Of a DNA stretch of 64,000 nt, positions 12,631 through 23,740 are shown piece by piece. Numbering within the stretch: the first letter of the stretch is position 1; each line of letters opens with the position of its first letter. Under the pieces are notes generated by a model, which searched no databases, was not told where the DNA came from, and saw only the letters and a list, made by a program, of their open reading frames with translations. The DNA comes from Eonycteris spelaea (Eukaryota > Chordata > Mammalia > Chiroptera > Pteropodidae), in the NCBI GenBank assembly GCA_003508835.1, contig PUFA01000003.1:19229501-19293500 (forward strand), in the 5' to 3' direction. Position numbers and translations under genes: made by a program.

Positions 12631-13970
12631 TGGTGCTGTGTTCTTTCCACCGAAACACCTGGCAGTGTTTCAGGCTTTCAGTCTGGAGGGTTTCCAGAGT
12701 GCTCCTCTCCCTTGCTCGAAGTCACATAGATAACCAGAGAATAAATCACCTGCCAGGCACCTTACTTGGCCCGGGATGATTTTGAAGTAGCTCCTCCTGG
12801 CATTCCATTCCTGTAAGGGGCAAGGGCTGGATGCCTGGCTCCGACTCAGCCTAGAATCCATGGGTCTCAACTGCCGAAGCGCAGAGAATGGATTCATAAC
12901 TGGCGTGAGCCCGCCTCACAGCCCCGGACACTGTCATTCCCATGACATGCTACTTTTGTCACTATTAACAGTCGGAGGCTGTGTGCTGGCAGAGGGCTCT
13001 GGGAGGAGTGGACGGGAGGGCCTGGCACTGCTGAGGACAGCAATTAGCAGGGAGTGGCTGGTACTAATCGCTCTGATCAGCCGAGCAGAAGCCAAGCCTG
13101 CTGTTCACAGGCCACGTTGGGCTCCAGGGGCTCCAGGGAAAGAGGAACAAAGGGAGACACTGCAACACTTCGGAAGCCTGTTCTCTTTGGAGGGGCCGGC
13201 TGCTGTGGGAGCTGGAGATGGTGGGCGACTGGGAGCTGGGAGGCCCAGAGACAGGCGGGGCCAAGCCAGGCTGGCTGACTCCTCTGTGCCCGGAGCCCAT
13301 GTTCCGCCTCCAGTCGCGCCAACACATTTTTTAATGAGTCTTATAAAGTTATCTCCTGTCTCTCCAACCCTGAGAATCCTCAGGGGCACTGTGGCACTGT
13401 GTGTCCAACGAGAGCGTGACACCTCTCAGAGTTCAGGATGGGCCTCTCTCAGGTCAGTGTGCACTTGGCAGAAAGGCAGAGGAAACCTCTCTGATAGGAG
13501 CTTACCTGGAGAGCAGGGATCTCAGGGCCTGAGGATTCTCCGCAGAAGACTTTGTAGCCAAGGGCAAGTTTATAGCACCTGTGCAGGATCTGGCTGAATC
13601 AAAGCAAAATTATCTTAATGATGATTCTTGTCATCACCATTATTGATATTAATAATATGCATTTAGAGTTCTTTTATTTTTTAGACCTGATATTTGTGTT
13701 CTTAACCCTGGGAGGTTAAAAAAAAAAATAACAGGGAAAAAAAAGGTATTGTTCTCATCTATAAGTGTAGACCAGGAAAACTAAACATATGTCGGCGACG
13801 GACACAGAGACAAGCCAAAGCAAGAACATAACCTCTGCCTCGTGCGGGGCTGGGGCCTTGGTGGTCTTAGGAAGTCATTCGGATTCTTTCTGAGCATCTG
13901 ACATTCCCTTACATACCATGGGATAGAAACTCCCGAAAAATTATTTATGGGACTCTTCTATCAACCGGAT
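12631..13970. other. Repeat-poor stretch with no known element
   Basis: I could assign no repeat family between about 12780 and 13600. It contains AT-rich homeodomain-like words (caattag near 13040, tactaatcgc near 13063) in otherwise GC-rich sequence. A 245-codon open frame on the + strand (12860-13597) has no recognisable domain, and long frames on the minus strand overlap it, so I do not call it a gene. A conserved regulatory element is possible but is only inference. Confidence 0.35.
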
Positions 13971-14195
13971 TGGAGGTCCCCAACCCCCAGGCCATAGACT
14001 AGTACCAGTCCGTGGTCTGTTAGGAGCTAAGCCACACAGCAGGAGGTGAGCAGCATGCCAGCAAGCGAAACTTCATCTGTTTTTGCAGCTGCTCCCCAGC
14101 GCTAGCATCCCCACCTCAGCTCCTCCTCAGATCATCAGGCATTAGATTCTCATAGGCGCATAGGTCCCTGGTGCCACAATGGTTGGGAACCACTG
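13971..14195. mobile_element. MER1-type hAT-Charlie MITE with TIRs and 8 bp target duplication
   Basis: The left end reads (tgg)aggtccccaacc and the right end ggttgggaaccactg, whose complement is cagtggttcccaacc, so the two termini are inverted repeats. The interior carries MER1 text: 'agtaccagtccgtggtctgt', 'agcaggaggtgagcagc' and 'aggcattagattctcatag'. The flanking 8-mers are aaccggat (13963-13970) and aaccacat (14196-14203), matching at six of eight positions, as expected for an aged hAT target duplication. It has no transposase and is a non-autonomous copy about 225 bp long. Confidence 0.85.
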
Positions 14196-14203
14196 AACCA
14201 CAT

Positions 14204-15100
14204 GACATAGTCCAAAGAGGTGAATTTCCACCTCCCTGCATCATAGGTGCCTCCTGGAACATGAACATTGCCTCCCACCCAGCCCCACTTCCTGGTGGAA
14301 AGGGAGAGAGGTTGGCAGCTGTGTGGCGACATGGAGCACTGTGCCTTCGGCCGGACTACCTCCTTCATGTGGGTGAACCAGGGAGATGCTTTGTTCATGG
14401 GCCGGCTTCTTGGGTGTGCGCCTCTCACAGGTGCACGGGGCCCCATGCTCAGAAGGGCTAATGCTTGCGAATGCTCGGCTGTCACTGTTGTTGAATTCTT
14501 ACTGCAAACAAGAAGCCCTGAATTTTCCATTTGTACTGGGCCCTGCAAATGATGTAGCTGGTTTTACTTGCTCAAGGTCCCACAGCTGTTGGGGGCATGA
14601 GGCCTGCATTCCCCACCACCATAGCTGCAGCCTTCGGGGTCTATCAGCTGGCCTAGCTGCAGGGGAGGGGCCAGCCGAGGCCTCGGTCGCCACTGTTTGT
14701 GAGGCCGGCAATTATAGCAGCTGCACCTGGAAGCTAGGCAGCTGAGCAGGGCCAGATGGGATTTCTGGAATGAGTGCACACATTCTCTGGCTGCCACTCT
14801 TCATCCTTCCTTTCCTTCATCCCACTGTCCCCTTTCTGCTTACCTGGACACCATGTGCATCCGTGACCTTGCTGGCAAAGGCAAGGGCCAGAAATCCTCT
14901 ACCCACAACAGACAGGCATCCCCACCTCTGACCTGAAGATGACTCCATCTGTGCTCCCCCGGAGTTTATTTTTGATGGACAGATAAGACGAGAATTATCC
15001 AAGGAATGAGGGCTGCCTCCTGACAGCTTCATCAGGCTATAGCGGGTCCTGAGTGCACATGCCAGTCTGCTGGTCAAGGCCCTTGGGGATGCAGAACCAC
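14204..15100. other. Unannotated non-coding sequence
   Basis: GC-rich unique-looking DNA. Several frames of about 90-130 codons are open on both strands and overlap. None resembles a known protein. Confidence 0.45.
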
Positions 15101-15139
15101 CTCACACTCACACTCACACTCACACCCATACCCACACCC
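15101..15139. repeat. (CACACT)n short tandem repeat
   Basis: Hexamer ctcaca/cactca repeated about five times, decaying into cccaca units. Confidence 0.85.
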
Positions 15140-15379
15140 TGCCAGAGCACAGCCCTTGCCTGGACGTCAATCTAAGCCGGCAAACAGGGTACTGAGGAGC
15201 GAGATCAGAATTAGGTTTTCCAGACTGACAGCGCCATGGGGCTCCAGAGATGGGAAATCAGAGATGACTGCCAACTTCGCCACCCGAAACCACTGGTTTT
15301 CAAAGTGGGGTGCCAGGCCTCCACCTGAAGAAAATATTAGAACTCCTATGCTTATTTTTTAAATTCTATTTTGGGATAG

Positions 15380-15461
15380 ATACACACACACACACATATA
15401 GTATATACACACATATATATGTATATATATATATACACACACATACATATATATATATAAT
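15380..15461. repeat. (CA)n/(TA)n microsatellite
   Basis: A compound run of ca, ta and ac dinucleotides. It explains the Tyr/Ile/Cys/Val-repeat open frames that cross it on the minus strand. Confidence 0.95.
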
Positions 15462-15554
15462 TTTGTAATATACGAATGCATGATAAGGGCGTGTATACAT
15501 ATGTTTGTGTATTGCATATTGTGTATGTGTGTGAAGCTGTGTTACGCACACATG

Positions 15555-15985
15555 GTGTAGGAGTTTGCCATAACAAAGTACTATAAACCGAGTAGCTTAA
15601 ACAGTAGAAATTTGTTCTCTCTCACAGTTCTGGCAGCTACAAGTCCAAGATCAAGGTGTTAGCAGGTTGGTTCCTTCTAGGGGCTACTAGAATCTGTTCC
15701 ATGCTGCCCCCTAGCTTGTTTGCTGGCAATCTTTGGCATTTCTTGGCTTACAGATGCCTCACCCCGATCTCTGCCTTCACCTACACCTGGTGTTCTTCTC
15801 CCTATGAATGTGCAAATTTCCCCTTTTTATCATGAGTCCAGTCATATTGGATTAGGGGCCCACCCTACTCTAGTATGACCTCGCCTTAATTAATTACATC
15901 TCTGATGACCCTACTTCCAAATAAGGTACATTCTGAGGGAAAGACTTCAACATTTGGCCTTTAGTGGACATAGTTCATTCCACAG
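15555..15985 (-). repeat. MLT1-type MaLR LTR
   Basis: Antisense LTR: 'ccataacaaagtactataaa', then a 'gcttaaacagtagaaatttg' block, 'agtcatattggattagggg' and 'acttccaaataagg'. Boundaries are approximate. Confidence 0.85.
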
Positions 15986-16023
15986 CGGATGCCATAAGCA
16001 GTGAAAAAAGCTGGAAACCACTG

Positions 16024-16470
16024 GTTTAGCTATCTGCTCTCTACGGCCAGCTGACCCTGACTGTGTGTTAGGCTAGCTGTCTCCATTTCTCCCCAAGAGG
16101 CTTTGGTCAAGGAGTAATCTTGACGAGCAGCAAGAGTTGCTGCCAGAGTTTGCTGGGCCTGGAGTCATATTGGCGTGACTGCCAAGAAGAGGACAGCCCT
16201 ACAGCCAGAGCTGCAGGGCCCCGAGCGCCCAGCGTGGCAAGAGGACCCTTGGTCCTCCCTCTCCTCCTTGTCTAGAAGCATGAAGTCACACTGAGCAAAA
16301 GAAGTACTAAGCAGTCACAAGTGAAAGGACTCCTGAGCCCGGCCACTCCAGGGATGGTCAGGAGCTGTGGGCCTCCTGTGACAGGACCTTAGATAAGTCA
16401 CGGGACAAGGGGATTGAAGCCAAAGAAGGGGAAAGTCTTGCTCAGGGTTTCAGTTAGAATTAGGATTGGT
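16024..16470. other. Unannotated non-coding sequence between repeats
   Basis: GC-moderate sequence with no feature that I recognise. Confidence 0.4.
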
Positions 16471-17005
16471 GGCTGTATTAGCTATCTATCGCTGTGTAAC
16501 ACATTATCCCCAAACAGCACGCGCTTACTATCTCATGTTTTTTGCGGGTCAGGAGTCTGGCTTCGACTTAGCTGTGTCGTCTGCTTCCAGAGTCTCGCCT
16601 GAGGCTGCAGTCAGGTGTTGGCTGAGCTGTAATCAACTGCAGGAGGATCAGCTTCCAGACTTGCTCATGTGGTTGTTGACAGGATTCAGTTTCTATGGGC
16701 TATTGGCCTGAGGCCTGGGCTCCTCTCTGGCTGCTGGCTAGAGGCTGCCCACAGTTTCTTGCCATGTGGCCTCTCCAACATGGCAGCTTGCTTCATCAAA
16801 GTGTGTGAGCCGAGAAGGCAATAGAGGGTCAGGATGACAGAAGTCACAGTCTTTTGTAACCTGATCACAGAAGCGGCATCCTATCACTTTTGCCTGTTCT
16901 ATTTGACAGAAGCAGGTCACTAGGTCTAGCCTACACTCAAAGGAAGAGCTTATACAAGGGCATGAGTAGTAGGGGGCAAGGGTCACTGAAGACCATCGTA
17001 GAACA
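16471..17005 (-). repeat. Ancient interspersed repeat, LTR-like, family not assigned
   Basis: It begins 'gtattagctatctatcgctg', a typical start for antisense old eutherian LTR-like repeats. It continues with 'cagacttgctcatgtgg', 'catgtggcctctccaacatg' and a later 'cctatcacttttgcc' block, in the order I recall from copies elsewhere in mammalian genomes. I cannot name the RepeatMasker family with certainty, and the strand is by analogy with MLT1. Confidence 0.5.
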
Positions 17006-17009
17006 CTGC

Positions 17010-17450
17010 TTTCCATAGCAGCATATAACAGGAAGCCCAAATAATAGTGGTGTAAGCAATGCAGAAATTTATTTTTCTCCCACATAAGAGAACTATGGAG
17101 GGAGGCAGCCCAGGGCTGGTGTGGGGGTTCTGTTGTCTTCAGGCAACTGGGCTCTCTCTGTCTTTCTGCTTTGCCATGCGTAACGAGTGTCTGTTATCCT
17201 CAAAGGTGCCACATAGTCCAATAGAGCTGCTGGAGCTCCAGAGATCACGTCCACATTCCAGGCAAGAAGGAGAAAGTGGGAAGGGCAAAAGGCATGTGCC
17301 AGCTCAGTCAGTCCCTTCAAAGAGTTTCTCACCCAACAACCTCCTTTTCTATCTCACTGGCCACTGCTATCTGTGAGGGATACTGGGAAATGTAATTTTT
17401 ATCCGGGCACATTGTCTCCCCCAATGTTATAATTATTTTGTTAGGAAGGA
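17010..17450. repeat. Second ancient interspersed repeat, family not assigned
   Basis: Recognisable blocks are 'cagcccagggctggtgtgg', 'catagtccaatagagctgct', 'cacattccaggcaagaagg' and 'tactgggaaatgtaattttt' followed by 'gggcacattg'. This order recurs in many mammalian loci, so I call it an old dispersed element without naming the family. Confidence 0.45.
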
Positions 17451-19338
17451 GAGAATAGGTATTACAGACTCAACTAGAAGTGGCTGCCACTCTCATGCTC
17501 TACAACCTGCAAGTGGTAAAGCCAGGGTTTTGAGTTGTGGCCCTCCTGTCAGTTCTTGGTGTCCTGGGGTAGCAGTGTGGGTGTAATAAGGGTCAAGCAT
17601 CAAAGAATGAAGCATTGAATGAAGTATCATGTCGACTAACCAGTTACATTTGCTCCCCTTCTCATTCATTGAACATTCTTTTGCTGATCATCTACCCTCC
17701 GTGAGGCAGCAGGAAAGGAGAAAGAAAAAGACTTTGAGGGCCCACAGTAGCCGAAGGGAAACAGGTGTGAGTGGATAAATGACCATTAAATAGATAACTT
17801 GCCAGAAAACTAGTTGTGGGGAGAAGAGGCATGCAGGCTGGGTCTCGAGGGGTGGATGGGAGTTGTCTAGTAGGAACAACCGGATAGGGTCAAGGAAGCA
17901 GCCCATGTGCTGGCATGCAGAGCCATCCCCCTGGTCTTAGGGAGGGCCTTGCGGGGCGTTCTCTCTTCTCCAGCCTGAGAATCTGGGCTGCTTCGGATGA
18001 GGAGACCCAGCAGCCAGTGCGAGAGACTGGCCTCTACCTCAAGCAGGGCCTACGACGGTGCCTCTAGCACCCTCTATTCCATTGCTGCTTCTGCTTTTCC
18101 AATTCATCCTCTGGCCCCTGGGTTCCTTAGCCCTCCAGTGGGCATGCACCAAGCTTCAGGCCCTGCAAGGGTGGGCCAGTGGCTTAGGTGGGCAAATGAG
18201 GTACTGGGGAATGAGGGGAAGTTCTGGAATCTTACCGGGGTTCTAAATTTCTTCTGCTTGGTGACCTGAGGAACACCACAGCCATCCCCATGCCTTGGTT
18301 GCCTTAGAAGTGACAAGAGAACCAAAACCACACAACTCAGCCCGTGAACTTCTGCTCATTCATACTTAAGGAGGTTTCCGAGGCTTCGGCGTGAAGGAAG
18401 TTAAAAGTGTGGTGTCATTAGCAAGGAGGGAAGGTGTGGCAGGCACCTCTCAGCGCTAAGGTGAAGGTGGCATCACCCGAGGATGTTCAGACATCCCTGG
18501 AGCCTGCTGCCCTCCAGCAAGACAGCCCACAGGGCAGCAGGGCTTGCTGCGGGATCTGGGACTAAGCTCATGGCATGTACCGTCTCTGTGCATTTAAAAT
18601 CTTAGAACCAGAACGTGGGAACGTAATTCCCTTTAGGATTTTGCCAGCAGGAGAATCCACTGCTGGGAGGTGTGTGAAATGGTGAACTGGCATTGCAGTG
18701 TGGGCAGGCAGGCAGGCAGGCTCCTCCTTACTAACCATTGTGGTAAAGGGAGAGAGGATTCTACAGCAACATCCAGTGCAAGATCGAGGATGAGAGCGCC
18801 AATAAAGAAAGCGATGACATTTATTGAATATGTTGACATGTTCAACGTGAGTTAAACATACTTTATGGGGATTATCTTCCTTAAGCCCCACTTCCAACCC
18901 CCAGCCTGATCTCCAGGGATGGGGGACAACCCCAGTGGCACCCTCATTCCTTACTTCTAGACTTATACGAGTTTAGCAGATTCCAGATTAAGTGGTGACA
19001 CACAGGGTGACGGTGGCCAGGATGCTGTCCACCCAGCAGGGGCCCTGGGACACTGCTAGAGCATGAAATTACCTCTGTGCCAGTCAGCTCATGGTTGCGG
19101 AAAGGCCTTGCAAATAAGGCAGTGTCCCTGGAGGAGGGATGTGAGCCGACAGCTCTGCTGGCCTGGATGTGGCCTGGATGTGGCGGGGCCTCACAGCGTG
19201 GGCGTGCCCTCCGCGAGGCGAGGCCCCTCGGAGCCAGCATCTCACCAGGCGATCGGCAGGCCAAGGGGACCCCACAGCCAGCCTTTTTTCCTCGATTTGT
19301 TTTTTTTCTGATGAGAGTGCCACCAGTTCATTTTTGTT
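17451..19338. other. Unannotated non-coding sequence
   Basis: Contains a (GGCA)n run at about 18704-18721 and a short direct repeat of 'cctggatgtgg' near 19161. The stretch 18800-18890 resembles a MIR 3' part. Nothing else was recognised. Confidence 0.4.
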
Positions 19339-19600
19339 AAAAATATATATATGTGTATATATATATATTACATAATATATATACATGTATTTATATGTGT
19401 ATATGTTATAAATATATTTATATATAAGTATGTTATATATTATAACATGTATATCATATATAATTATATATAATATTGTATATATCATGTATAATATATA
19501 TTATATATAATGTATATTATACATAATATATGTATATTTATATAACATACATATATATTATATGTGTATATGTTATATTATATACACACATACACATATG
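19339..19600. repeat. Long AT-rich (TA/ATGT)n low-complexity tract
   Basis: About 260 bp that is almost entirely A and T with interspersed tgt/aca steps. Many short self-complementary runs (tatata, atatat, acatatgt type) can extrude as hairpins. A 134-codon Ile/Tyr-rich minus-strand frame crossing it is an artefact of the composition. Confidence 0.95.
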
Positions 19601-20145
19601 CACGTGCATACAGAAAAGGTAGTCCTAATTCCACCTCTGAGAGATGTTTTAGGATAGTTGTTGGCTTGGTCATTTTTCTATTCATTTTTATGTAATTGAG
19701 ATCCTAATATAAAAAATTATGGATTTTTTTCCACATAGCATGGTAATAAGAATGTCCGAGGTTATTCCAGCCCTTCATAAATAATCGCCAAGAGCTGAAT
19801 CACCCATTGAGGAGACGGCCGTAAGGAACTGTTTTCTGCTGCCGAGTGAGATGGCATTTCAGCGCCCACCAATCTGCGCCCGTCCGCGCCAGCTCCTTTC
19901 CCGCTCAGCCTGGTGGTGCCCTAGTCAGCAGGGCATCTGACCGCATTCACACCACCAAGGGGCTAGAAGGAGACCCTCCTTCTGGAGGAGCTCAAGGGAC
20001 AGCGTAAGGGCTCAGTGGTGCCTCGGTGACAACGGTGACGGTGACGCAGTCCCTGCCCTTGGGGCCTGTCCCCTCCCCCACCTGCAGACCTCCTGCTCCT
20101 CTTCCAAGGTCGCACTCAAGGAAAGTGCGCTCTGACCCTCTTTCC
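19601..20145. other. Unannotated non-coding sequence
   Basis: No recognisable element. A short (ggtgac)n run sits near 20022-20045. Confidence 0.4.
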
Positions 20146-20149
20146 CAAA

Positions 20150-20275
20150 TTATTATTAGCGTTATTTCATTGAGGTATGATTGACATGTAACATTATGTT
20201 TGTTTCAGGTACGTGACATAATGATTTGACGTTTGTATATGTTGTGAAATGATCACCCAGACAAATTATTAATTA
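20150..20275 (-). repeat. L1M 3'-UTR fragment
   Basis: Antisense L1M text: 'tcattgaggtatgattgaca', then 'taacattatgtttgtttcag', then 'gtgaaatgatcaccc'. Confidence 0.7.
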
Positions 20276-20334
20276 CTATTATTTGTTGAGCCTGGACGGT
20301 ATGTTTGATTCTGAGATGACCCATCAAGTACATG

Positions 20335-20505
20335 TATCATATACTGATTGCCTACTGTTTGCCTGGGCCCGTGCTCATTTTACATATTTTTCTATAATCC
20401 TCTCACCAGCCCAGTCAAATAAGGATTTTTATCTGTTTTGGAACTGGAGAGACCAAGGTTCAGAGTTGAAGAACTTACCGGAGGCCATGCAGCAGAGGCC
20501 ATGGA
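20335..20505 (-). repeat. MIR SINE
   Basis: Antisense MIR 3' half and core ('tcctctcaccagcccagtca', then 'agttgaagaacttacc'). Confidence 0.65.
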
Positions 20506-22755
20506 CTCCTACGGCTGTATTTGTCCCCTCCAGTGACTTTGTGATGACTCTGGCGGAGGCCATGTCTTGGTCACCTAGTACCCGGGGTCTAGCATGGTAC
20601 CTAGCATGCGCCGAGGAAGTGACCTGAGTTCGTTATGCTCTGAGTCAAGGGCAGAGCCAGAATAAAAGGCTCAGGGAGCGCTAAAGGAACATTTCTTTTG
20701 CACTCTGACAGCTCAACGTCCCCAGCTTTATTCTTGGACTGTCACTACAAATCAGACTGTAATGTTGGGTATTTATTTTTTCTCCCGTGGCTGGTGTTGG
20801 GTAAGATGGACAAATGCATTATCTTCTGCAGCAGAGCTATTTCTCTCCCTTTCTCCCCCCAGCATTCCTGAGCAGCCCTCAGTGGCCTCCTGTTCCATCA
20901 GTCCTGGTGCAGCTAGTCTGCTATTAGTTACCTCACGCTGGCACGTCCCTGGAGAGATGGGAACCTTGCTGAAATCCGAGAAGCGTGCCTGCCTCGCCCT
21001 CCCAGCGGCCCTGCAGACAGGGCGTTTCCACAGGCCGCTGCTCTCAGACTTTTTTGGCAGGCACATTTCTGGTTGGGCTTTCAGGCTTTGGCCTCGCCTT
21101 TGAGGGGAGTGTATCTCAGCTCGTTTAACTGGATCTGCCTCACCTCTAAGGCTTCAAGGCCCATTCTTTACTAAGCTGTAGGCAAATTCTAAAAAGTTTT
21201 TGTGAAGCGAAGCGGACCCGATCCTGTTCACCTGTGGTAAGGGGCCGCTCCATAACCCCAGGCTCACAAAAGAAAAATGTGTTTTCCCCACCTGAATGCA
21301 GTGCCCTGTGGGACTGATGTACTGCCAGGCTGCCAGTAGCGTGTTTAGGTATTGAGAATCAATTTAGCAGACTCCCGAATCCCGGATACTCTGTCTGCAT
21401 GCAACAGACATGATGATTTTTAACACCAGGCTCAAAAGGGCATTTCCAGACTTTCGTAGGCATCTGATGGGATGGTGTCTCTCCGAGGGCCCCACCCTAG
21501 GGAGAGTGTGTGACCCTGAGGAAACACCTGGCTGGCCTCATTTATAAACACGGCCTGGGGAACAGCCTGTGGGGAGTGGAAATGCAGTCTCCCAACAGCT
21601 ATAAACTAATGGTCCCTTAGATGGTATTGGAATGACATTTCTTGTCATCCATTTTCATAGGACTTGAAGGACTAAGACTAACTGTATGTACTAATTGGTT
21701 AATCTTACTGCCATGTATGCTGTCAAAGACCGTTTTGTTTGTTTTGCGTTGTTTTTTAAGACAAGCCTAGAGATGGCAGTCTCTTAGAGGTAGCCTGAGG
21801 GAATAGAAAGAAAACACATTGACACAGATGTTAGCTTACAAGAGTTTTAGTTGTGGCTCTGTGATTTGGGTGGGGTGTGTCATGTCACAGCTCCATGCTT
21901 GTGTTTCCTCACCTGTAACATGAGAGATTGGCTTGCCCATTTTATTCTCGTAGGCATGTTTTTTTTTTCACATGTTAATATCACTGAAATCAGGGTGCTT
22001 CTTACGATTACTGGCTGCCAACCACACGACAGCTATGACATAGCTATCATTGGCTGAGCAGGAGTGAACATAGTCTTGCTGTTCAGACTGTCACGATCTC
22101 AGTTGAAGTAGGTGCATGACCGGTTATCCACATGATCGGTGTAATTGTCATTCAGGTGTCTTCAAAAAGAACTCACCGTGACTCATTATTGCCACCCAAA
22201 GTGACTGTGTAGCCAGAAGGTCATGGAAATAGTAGTAAGGCATCGATTTGACATTAGAAAAGCAAATATTTGTTATTGGGGGAAAAAACCGTAATCTCAT
22301 ACTTGTAAAACAAGAATTGCCAGTCTCATGCATGCTAAGCAATGACACTAAAGCTGGGAGAAATCTCCACATTCCTCAGAAGAGATGAAAGGATCTCAAA
22401 GCCACGTGAAGCTATGTGACCAATTCGTCTGCATACAGCATCGCCATTAAGACATTTTGTCATAGTTTACTTGTCAGCGTTTCTTCTTTTGTGGCTCATG
22501 AAATAGTGGTGGGGTCTTAACAATTGATGACTTTGCTCTCTAAGATTTCTCCAGGTTTTCAGATCTCATAGTTATATTTGCATTTTTCTGTCAATTAGGG
22601 CAAGCTAATAAAAATAACGTTTTCAGTATCCCGCTCACATGTTGGTGATGTTCCTCTGGGCCCCACAGCACTTGACTCATGATATCTATTGCCTGGTTAC
22701 TTTCCTGCTGTTCCTGTTATGTTCCTAGCACTTAACAGCAAACTTGAGCAGGCAC
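20506..22755. other. Unannotated non-coding sequence with one old-repeat candidate
   Basis: The 21955-22385 stretch is AT-balanced and has the texture of an old dispersed element (blocks such as 'ttactggctgccaaccacac' and 'cttcaaaaagaactcaccg'), but I cannot assign a family. About 22640-22755 resembles an L2/MIR 3' terminus leading into the adjacent GGAT repeat. Confidence 0.35.
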
Positions 22756-22806
22756 TGGATGGATGGATGGATGGATGGATTGGATGGATGGATGGATGGA
22801 TGGATG
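22756..22806. repeat. (GGAT)n microsatellite
   Basis: About twelve tgga/ggat units with one slipped unit (gattgg) in the middle. Non-SINE DNA on both sides. It explains a Met-Asp-Gly-Trp repeat reading frame. Confidence 0.95.
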
Positions 22807-23044
22807 CAGCTGCACCAGGAGATGCATCTCCATCTTTGGTAAGGCAGCAGGATCCCTTATAGGAAAGCTGCAGACATTTCTCCCAGATTTAGTGAGACCT
22901 GGACTCGATTTTTCAGTCTCTTCGTTGATTCATTTAGTTGACTCTCAAAGCCACAGTTTTCTTTGGGAAGGTGTCCAATCTAATCAGCCAGAGATTCCAA
23001 CCCAAGGTGATTATCCTGGGGCCAGCTCAGGCAGATGCACTACT

Positions 23045-23740
23045 TTTTAAAACAGCTTTATTGAGATATAATTCACATACCATCCAGTTCACCTAGTTAA
23101 AGTGTACTATTAAATGGTTTTCAGGATAATCACAGATATGGGCACCCACAGTCAATTTTATAACATCTTCATCACCTCATAAAGAAACCCCATATTCTTT
23201 AGCTATTGCCCCCCTGCCCACCAAGCCCATCCCCCACCCAGCCCTGAGCAACCACCAAACTACTTTCTGTCTCCGTAGATTCCCATATTCTGAACATTTC
23301 ACCTTAATGGAATCGTACGGTGTGTGCTCTTTTGTGACTTACATTTTGCACAGTGTTTTTAAGGTTTATTCACGTTTTAGCATGTTTCAATACTTGACCC
23401 TTTATAGCCAAATAATATTCCGTTGCATGGATATATAACATTTTGTTTTTCCATTCAACAGTTGCTGGAAATCTGGGCTATTTCTATGTTTTAGCTATTA
23501 TTAATAATGCTACTAAAGACACTTGTGTGCAAGTTTTTATGTGGACATATATTTTAATTTCTCTTGGGTATGTACCAAGGAACAGATTATTGGGTCATAT
23601 GTTAACTCTGTGTTTAATCATTTGAGGAACTACTTCCTAGACTCTTTTCCAAAGCAGCTGCACCATTTTTTCATTCCCATCAACCGTGTATGAGACTTCT
23701 CATTTCGCTAAGTCGTTGGCAACACTTGATTCAATGATCG
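23045..23740 (-). repeat. L1M 3' end (ORF2 C-terminus and 3' UTR), truncated
   Basis: Antisense L1. It opens with the reversed 3' terminus ('tttattgagatataattcac') and continues through the 3' UTR ('tggttttcaggataatcaca', 'ccatattctttagc'). It then enters ORF2 text ('ccaaataatattccgttgca', 'ttgggtcatatgttaactct') and stops near 'caacacttgattcaatgat'. About 0.7 kb of an originally ~6 kb element remains, and the reading frame is decayed. Confidence 0.85.

Larger units (their letters stand above)
15291..16023. mobile_element. Remnant hAT element split by a microsatellite and an MLT1 LTR
   Basis: The left flank begins cactggttttcaaagtgggg and the right flank ends with a block whose complement begins cagtggtttccagct. 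These resemble the inverted termini of MER5/MER58-like hAT-Charlie elements. Between them lie a TA/CA microsatellite and an antisense MLT1 LTR. I infer that the LTR landed inside an older hAT copy. No convincing 8 bp target duplication could be seen, so the pairing of the two ends is tentative. Confidence 0.5.

Noticed and set aside
12860..13597. 245-codon open frame on the + strand, the longest in the window
   Set aside because: No recognisable domain, long minus-strand frames overlap it at 13064-13422, there is no family resemblance, and its GC-rich composition makes stops rare.
19084..19488. 134-codon Ile/Tyr-rich minus-strand frame, membrane-protein-like
   Set aside because: Artefact of the AT-only low-complexity tract.
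22763..23050. Open frame beginning with a Met-Asp-Gly-Trp repeat
   Set aside because: Translation of a (GGAT)n microsatellite followed by unrelated DNA.
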